Origin: an uncultured Lachnospiraceae bacterium
Lineage (GTDB): Bacteria > Bacillota_A > Clostridia > Lachnospirales > Lachnospiraceae
Reading direction: 5' to 3'
Assembly (NCBI GenBank): GCA_905207905.1
Contig: CAJLNC010000052.1
Location: forward strand, 1 to 17,629
Length of the DNA: 17,629 nt
Below the pieces are notes generated by a model. The model ran no database searches and was not told the origin of the DNA. It saw nothing but the letters and a program-made list of their open reading frames with translations. Positions 14,132 through 17,629 of the stretch are shown piece by piece (the first letter of the stretch is position 1; each line of letters starts with the position of its first letter). Position numbers and translations under genes: made by a program.

Positions 14132-14176
14132 ACGGTAGTTGGTAGAAACACCGAGCCAATCCTCAGTATATACATA
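14115..14176 (-). ncRNA. Purine riboswitch aptamer, guanine type
   Basis: On the minus strand the fold is complete. P1 UAUGUA (14176-14171) pairs with UACAUA (14120-14115). P2 is CUGAG/CUCGG around loop GAUUGG. J2/3 is UGUUUCUACC. P3 is AACU/AGUU around loop CCGUAAA. J3/1 is GACUA. The core joins GUUUCUACC, CCGUAAA and GACUA match the purine aptamer consensus. The C in GAC is the ligand-pairing position, which means guanine/hypoxanthine rather than adenine (U). Loop L2 is one base shorter than the usual GAUAUGG, but the GG/CC loop-loop contact is kept. It precedes guaD by about 100 bases. Confidence 0.9.
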
Positions 14177-14300
14177 AAATAATCAGCACTGATATTTAGT
14201 AACAATATAACTTTAGCATCTGAAATGGGGAAAGTCTATGGGCAAAATTCATAGATTTTTTCGTCATTTTATACAAAGAAAATAAATGAAAGAGATTTTT

Positions 14301-14342
14301 TAGGGTATTACCCTATAGAAGCGTGAAGTTTCGTGCTACAAT
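14301..14342 (+). promoter_or_regulatory. Palindrome and -10 element upstream of amidase gene
   Basis: TAGGGTA (14301-14307) and TACCCTA (14309-14315) form an inverted repeat around one base. A good -10 (TACAAT, 14337-14342) follows, but the -35 position (near 14314-14319) has no consensus and touches the palindrome. This suggests a promoter that needs an activator or is blocked by a repressor bound there. The region 14177-14300 is AT-rich and I see nothing else in it. Confidence 0.35.
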
Positions 14343-14414
14343 AGCATTAGCTGGCAAGAAACAATCAAAGCCCCGGCAGCAGGCAAACGGGCAGCGCGGA
14401 AGAAGGAGAAGATT

Positions 14415-15386
14415 ATGTGTACAGCAGTCACTTACAAAACAAAAGATCACTATTTTGGACGAACCCTGGATTTGGAATATTCTTATCAGGAGGCGGTTAC
14501 CGTGACGCCCCGGAATTTTCCTTTCCGGTTTCGAAACGGCTGGATTATGAAGAACCATGGGGCCATCATCGGCATGGCGACAGTGGCGGAAGGTTATCCG
14601 CTCTATTACGAAGCCGCAAACGAGTGGGGGTTATCCATGGCCGGGCTGAATTTTCCGGGCAATGCCTGTTATTTTCCAGAAGATCCCCAAAAAGATAATA
14701 TTGCTCCTTTTGAGTTTATTCCCTGGATTCTTGGTCAGTGCAGAAATTTGGAGGAGGCCAGAGAACGGCTTGGAAGGATCAATCTGTGGAAGATCAATTT
14801 CAGTGAACAGATGCCTCTTTCTCCTCTGCATTGGATGATCGCAGACCGGGAAAAGGCCATTACGGTAGAGTGCGTCCGGGAGGGGCTGAAGATCTATGAA
14901 AATCCTGTGGGAGTGCTGACGAATAATCCCTGTTTTGATTATCATATGATTCATCTCGGAGAGTATCTGAATCTCACCTGCCAGGAGCCGGAGAATCGGT
15001 TCGGCCAGGTGGAACTTGTACCCTACTGCAAAGGGATGGGAGCGATGGGGCTTCCGGGTGATCTTTCCTCCGCATCCCGATTTGTGAGGGCAGCTTTTGT
15101 GAAGCTCAATTCTGTGTCCGGGGAGAGTGAAAACGAGAGCATCAGCCAGTTCTTCCATATATTGGGAGCTGTGGAGCAGCAGCGGGGGTGCGTGAGGCTG
15201 GAGGATGGAAAGTATGAAATCACAGGCTACACCTCCTGCATCAACACGGATCGGGGCATCTATTACTATACCACCTATGAGAATCAGTGCATCAGTGCTG
15301 TGGATCTTCACCGCTGCGATCTGGAGAGCGGGGAACTGTTTTCCTATCCGCTGGTGAAAGAGCAGCTGATCAACCGTCAGAATTAA
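14415..15386 (+). CDS. Bile salt hydrolase / choloylglycine hydrolase-family amidase
   Basis: This 323-residue N-terminal nucleophile hydrolase cleaves an amide bond, most likely glycine or taurine from conjugated bile acids. The start is fixed by AAGGAG at 6-base spacing and by Cys2, which must become the N-terminus. Catalytic residues can be matched to Clostridium perfringens BSH: Cys2, Arg16, Asp19 (FGRTLDLEYS), Asn79 (AGLNFPG), Asn170 (VLTNNPCFD) and Arg222 (SASRFVR). Asn79 in place of the tyrosine seen in penicillin V acylases favours a bile salt hydrolase. There is no signal peptide, so it is cytoplasmic. It is a single-gene transcript, ended by a terminator at 15419-15444. N-acyl-homoserine lactone or penicillin V amidase activity cannot be excluded by sequence. 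Confidence 0.85.
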   Translation: MCTAVTYKTKDHYFGRTLDLEYSYQEAVTVTPRNFPFRFRNGWIMKNHGAIIGMATVAEGYPLYYEAANEWGLSMAGLNFPGNACYFPEDPQKDNIAPFEFIPWILGQCRNLEEARERLGRINLWKINFSEQMPLSPLHWMIADREKAITVECVREGLKIYENPVGVLTNNPCFDYHMIHLGEYLNLTCQEPENRFGQVELVPYCKGMGAMGLPGDLSSASRFVRAAFVKLNSVSGESENESISQFFHILGAVEQQRGCVRLEDGKYEITGYTSCINTDRGIYYYTTYENQCISAVDLHRCDLESGELFSYPLVKEQLINRQN

Positions 15387-15412
15387 AACGGATTCCAAAG
15401 AAAAATTTTTGT

Positions 15413-15444
15413 AAAAAAACCACAAAGATTTGTGGTGATTTTTT
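15413..15444. terminator. Intrinsic terminator, possibly bidirectional
   Basis: ACCACAA (15419-15425) pairs with TTGTGGT (15430-15436) around AGAT. A T6 run (15439-15444) follows, and an A7 run precedes the stem. It ends the amidase transcript. Confidence 0.8.
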
Positions 15445-15459
15445 ACTAGTATACTAGTA
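15444..15459. promoter_or_regulatory. 16-bp palindrome, candidate GntR-type operator
   Basis: TACTAGTATACTAGTA is a perfect 16-bp palindrome that begins in the last T of the terminator and ends 8 bases before the -35 of the uxuA promoter. The family's winged helices bind palindromes of this kind, and the FadR-type regulator gene is in the same operon, so autoregulation is likely but inferred. Confidence 0.55.
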
Positions 15460-15467
15460 GACAATCG

Positions 15468-15496
15468 TGGACAGGGAAGAAAGATTATGATACTAT
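15468..15496 (+). promoter_or_regulatory. Sigma-A-type promoter for uxuA
   Basis: TGGACA (15468-15473), 17 bases, then TACTAT (15491-15496). The start would be near 15503, giving a leader of about 50 bases that ends in AAAGGAGGG before uxuA. Confidence 0.6.
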
Positions 15497-15552
15497 AAAG
15501 ACAGCTGAATGCTCATTACATAGAAATACTTACAAAGGAGGGAATACTATTT

Positions 15553-16629
15553 ATGAAAATGACGTTTCGCTGGTATGGTGAGGGAAGAGATAATATTACC
15601 CTGAAGCAGATCAAACAGATCCCCGGTATGTCCGGTCTTATGGGGCTTTTGGATGAAAAGGCTGCGGGCGAGATCTGGACAGAGGAAGAAGTAAAGGCGT
15701 ATATGGATCATGTTCATGCTGCCGGTCTGGAGTGCGAGGTGATCGAGAGTGTGAATGTCCATGAGGACATCAAGATGGGCCTTCCCACCAGAGACAAATA
15801 TATTGAAAATTACTGTATTACCATCCGCAATCTGGCAAAATACGGGGTGAAGGTGATCGTTTACAACTTTATGCCGGTGTTTGACTGGCTGAGAACCGAT
15901 CTGGCCAGACTGATTCCGGAGGATGGCTCCAACAGTTTGTACTTTGACGAAAAGGAACTGGGAGAGATGACTCCCATGGATCTTGTAAGAAAGACCGTGG
16001 AGGACTGCAATGGCTTCTCCCTTCCCGGATGGGAGCCGGAACGTCTGGCTGAGCTGGAGACTACCATGAAGCGGTATGAGAGCATTACTCCCGATGATCT
16101 GAGAGCAAATTACAAATATTTCCTGGATGGCATTATTCCCACCTGTGAAGAGTGCGGCGTTGTGATGGCCTGCCATCCCGATGATCCGGGCTGGCCCATT
16201 TTCGGACTTCCCAGAATCGCTCACAGCCAGGAGGATTATGACAAGATTGTGGCTCTTCACGATTCTCCCAGCAATGCTATTTGCCTTTGCACCGGTTCTC
16301 TGGGATCCAATCCGGACAATGATATTCCTGCAATTATCCGTCACTTCGGCCAGATGGGCCGCATCGGCTGTCTCCATGTGAGAAATGTAAAGTATCTGGG
16401 CTATCACAAATTCAGAGAGGCAGCGCATCTTTCCAGCGATGGAGATCTGGATCTGTTCGAGATCATGAAAGCGGTGTATGATACCTGCCCGGATACTTAT
16501 ATCCGTCCGGATCACGGAAGAATGATCTGGGATGAAGTGGGAAGACCGGGATACGGTCTGTATGACCGTGCTCTGGGAGCTACTTACATCAACGGCCTGT
16601 GGGAGGCCATCTGCAAAATGAGCAGATAA
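15553..16629 (+). CDS. uxuA: Mannonate dehydratase
   Basis: This 358-residue cytoplasmic enzyme dehydrates D-mannonate to 2-keto-3-deoxy-D-gluconate in glucuronate breakdown, using a divalent metal (Mn2+ or Fe2+). Family marks are visible: [11 protein letters not shown] at the N-terminus, [12 protein letters not shown] (about 60-71), [12 protein letters not shown] (about 102-113), [18 protein letters not shown] (metal-ligand region), [23 protein letters not shown] and [12 protein letters not shown] near the end. The length fits the shorter Gram-positive form; E. coli UxuA is nearer 394. The ATG at 15553 follows GGAGGG by about 10 bases. The gene is the first of a two-gene operon with a regulator that starts two bases after its stop. 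The uronate isomerase at the window edge catalyses an earlier step of the pathway. Confidence 0.94.
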   Translation: MKMTFRWYGEGRDNITLKQIKQIPGMSGLMGLLDEKAAGEIWTEEEVKAYMDHVHAAGLECEVIESVNVHEDIKMGLPTRDKYIENYCITIRNLAKYGVKVIVYNFMPVFDWLRTDLARLIPEDGSNSLYFDEKELGEMTPMDLVRKTVEDCNGFSLPGWEPERLAELETTMKRYESITPDDLRANYKYFLDGIIPTCEECGVVMACHPDDPGWPIFGLPRIAHSQEDYDKIVALHDSPSNAICLCTGSLGSNPDNDIPAIIRHFGQMGRIGCLHVRNVKYLGYHKFREAAHLSSDGDLDLFEIMKAVYDTCPDTYIRPDHGRMIWDEVGRPGYGLYDRALGATYINGLWEAICKMSR

Positions 16630-16631
16630 CC

Positions 16632-17303
16632 ATGGGACAAAAACGGGAAACTGGCCGGGAGTATGCGCTGCGCATGATCAAGAAGCAGATCATATCCCTG
16701 GAACTGGAGCCAGGGAGTATGGTGAGCGAGAAGGATCTTGCTGAAAAACTGGGACTTTCCAGAACCCCGGTGCGGGAGGCGCTGATTGAGCTGTCAGAGG
16801 GAGGAATCATTGAGATCTATCCCCAGCGGGGCAGCGCGATCGCCCGCATTGATTATGAGCTGGTGGAGGAAGCGCGCTTTATGCGCAGCGTTCTGGAAGG
16901 CGCGGTGGTACAGCAGGTCTGTGAGAGTGCAGAACCGGAGGCGCTTTTGAAGCTGGAGGAGAACCTTCAGCTTCAGGAGTTTTATCTGGAGAAGGCGGAG
17001 ACGGGAAGGCTTATGGAGCTGGACAATGAATTTCACAGATATCTGTTTGAGATTGCCAGAAAGAATCGGGTATATGCCCTGATGCAGAGCCTTACCATTC
17101 ATTTTGACCGGGTGCGGAATATGGCTTTGCGGGCAGTGAAAGATTTGAAGATCGTGCAGGACCATAAGGCAATCCTGGAAGCGTTAAAGAACCGCAACGG
17201 ACAGGAGGCGCGGCAGCTTATGGAGAAACATCTGGACAGATATAAAATTGACGAGGCGGCCATCCGCAGTGCATACTGTGAGGCATATTTTAAAACAGAA
17301 TAA
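16632..17303 (+). CDS. GntR-family regulator, FadR subfamily (FCD domain)
   Basis: This 223-residue transcription factor probably controls the hexuronate genes and responds to a uronate or aldonate. Residues 8-72 are the winged helix-turn-helix (ALRMIKKQIISLELEPGSMVSEKDLAEKLGL ends broken here; recognition part SRTPVREAL at 43-51). Residues about 75-215 are the helical FCD domain, with the metal-binding set Asp131, His135, His178 and His200. The ATG at 16632 is chosen because it gives the standard N-terminus. No ribosome binding site precedes it, and it lies two bases after the uxuA stop, so translation is probably coupled. The palindrome at 15444-15459 is its likely operator. The gene ends before a strong bidirectional terminator. 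Confidence 0.88.
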   Translation: MGQKRETGREYALRMIKKQIISLELEPGSMVSEKDLAEKLGLSRTPVREALIELSEGGIIEIYPQRGSAIARIDYELVEEARFMRSVLEGAVVQQVCESAEPEALLKLEENLQLQEFYLEKAETGRLMELDNEFHRYLFEIARKNRVYALMQSLTIHFDRVRNMALRAVKDLKIVQDHKAILEALKNRNGQEARQLMEKHLDRYKIDEAAIRSAYCEAYFKTE

Positions 17304-17340
17304 AGGCTGATGGAGGCAATACAAAAAATCAGCAAAATAA

Positions 17341-17412
17341 AAAGAGTTCCCCTAAATTCCTGTTCTTCTGATCTTGGGATACAGAAAAACAGAGAAAATA
17401 GGGGAACTTTTT
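17341..17412. terminator. Strong bidirectional terminator between convergent genes
   Basis: AGTTCCCCTA (17345-17354) pairs perfectly with TAGGGGAACT (17399-17408), and the stem extends through A/T pairs. The inner part refolds as CTGTT/AACAG, TCTG/CAGA and ATC/GAT. An A-rich flank on the left and T6 on the right allow termination of both the regulator transcript and the opposing uronate isomerase transcript. Confidence 0.85.
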
Positions 17413-17468
17413 TGCCAGGAAATTCCTATCCAAAAACGCACTCCGTGCAGAAGCGCACTGCGGCGTGA

Positions 17469-17629
17469 TCAGATCTTCAGGTCAAAGCCAAAATAGCGAA
17501 CGGCATTTTCGTAGCTGATTCCCTTGATGATGCGTTCCAGGGCTTTCTCATCATTGGGATATTCTCCGTTTTCTACCCAGCCGCCAATGAGATCGCAGAG
17601 GATCCGGCGGAAATATTCGTGGCGGGTGT
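17469..17629 (-). CDS. uxaC: Uronate isomerase, C-terminal fragment
   Basis: Only the last 52 residues are in the window; the rest lies beyond the right edge. The translated end (TRHEYFRRILCDLIGGWVE, then ISYENAVRYFGFDLKI before the stop at 17469-17471) is the typical C-terminus of uronate isomerase, which converts D-glucuronate to D-fructuronate and D-galacturonate to D-tagaturonate. Arg-His-Glu at the start of the fragment belongs to the conserved 'TRHEYFRRI' region. It is convergent with the uxuA-regulator operon and shares its terminator. Product and pathway agree with the mannonate dehydratase next door. Confidence 0.88.
   Translation of the reverse strand, partial: TRHEYFRRILCDLIGGWVENGEYPNDEKALERIIKGISYENAVRYFGFDLKI

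Noticed and set aside
14631..15464. 277-codon minus-strand frame across the amidase gene
   Set aside because: It is antisense to a well-supported Ntn hydrolase and crosses the terminator at 15419-15444.
15547..16515. 322-codon minus-strand frame across uxuA
   Set aside because: It is a shadow of the mannonate dehydratase gene, with no domain signature.

Overview
The window looks like part of a chromosome from an anaerobic, gut-associated Clostridia (Lachnospiraceae-like). The grounds are strong AGGAGG-type ribosome binding sites, sigma-A-type promoters, many intrinsic terminators, moderate G+C, and the gene families present: E. coli-type three-subunit xanthine dehydrogenase, a bile salt hydrolase-type amidase and hexuronate catabolism. 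The taxon is inferred from gene content, not from a marker gene.

Layout. (1) 1-2.7 kb is an AT-richer accessory stretch with small, exported or broken genes: a frame-interrupted small basic protein, two secreted proteins of unknown function, a short ORF coupled to the second, a conserved small soluble protein with a terminator, and a truncated basic peptide. (2) 2.74-6.6 kb is a promoter and structured leader followed by the xanthine dehydrogenase operon (molybdopterin, FAD and 2Fe-2S subunits, all + strand). (3) 6.6-6.8 kb holds two large inverted-repeat structures between convergent operons. (4) 10.06-6.8 kb, minus strand: a substrate-binding protein, a MobA/MocA-like protein with a ModE-like DNA-binding tail, and an XdhC/PucA-type maturation factor. 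(5) 10.06-10.29 kb is a control region with two near-consensus promoters that face each other. (6) 10.29-12.7 kb, plus strand: FecCD-type permease, ABC ATPase and a THEP1-like NTPase. (7) 14.2-12.7 kb, minus strand: guanine deaminase behind a guanine-type purine riboswitch. (8) 14.4-15.4 kb: bile salt hydrolase-family amidase. (9) 15.4 kb to the end: mannonate dehydratase and a GntR/FadR-type regulator behind a 16-bp palindrome, convergent with the 3' end of uronate isomerase.

How it fits together. Guanine deaminase makes xanthine and xanthine dehydrogenase oxidises it. The dehydrogenase needs sulfurated molybdenum cofactor, which explains the XdhC-type and MobA-like genes. The split ABC transporter is most simply read as the molybdate/tungstate supply, although its family also carries iron chelates and cobalamin. 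The riboswitch platform looks like a ligand-ON design, which suits a guanine-degrading enzyme. No purine ring-opening genes are in the window, so the purine route is incomplete here. The hexuronate block is a separate sugar-acid module.

The least explained features are the nested intergenic hairpin at 6692-6810, whose ends recur on the other side of the XdhC-type gene; the face-to-face promoters with paired AACGTT palindromes; and the structured xdh leader.
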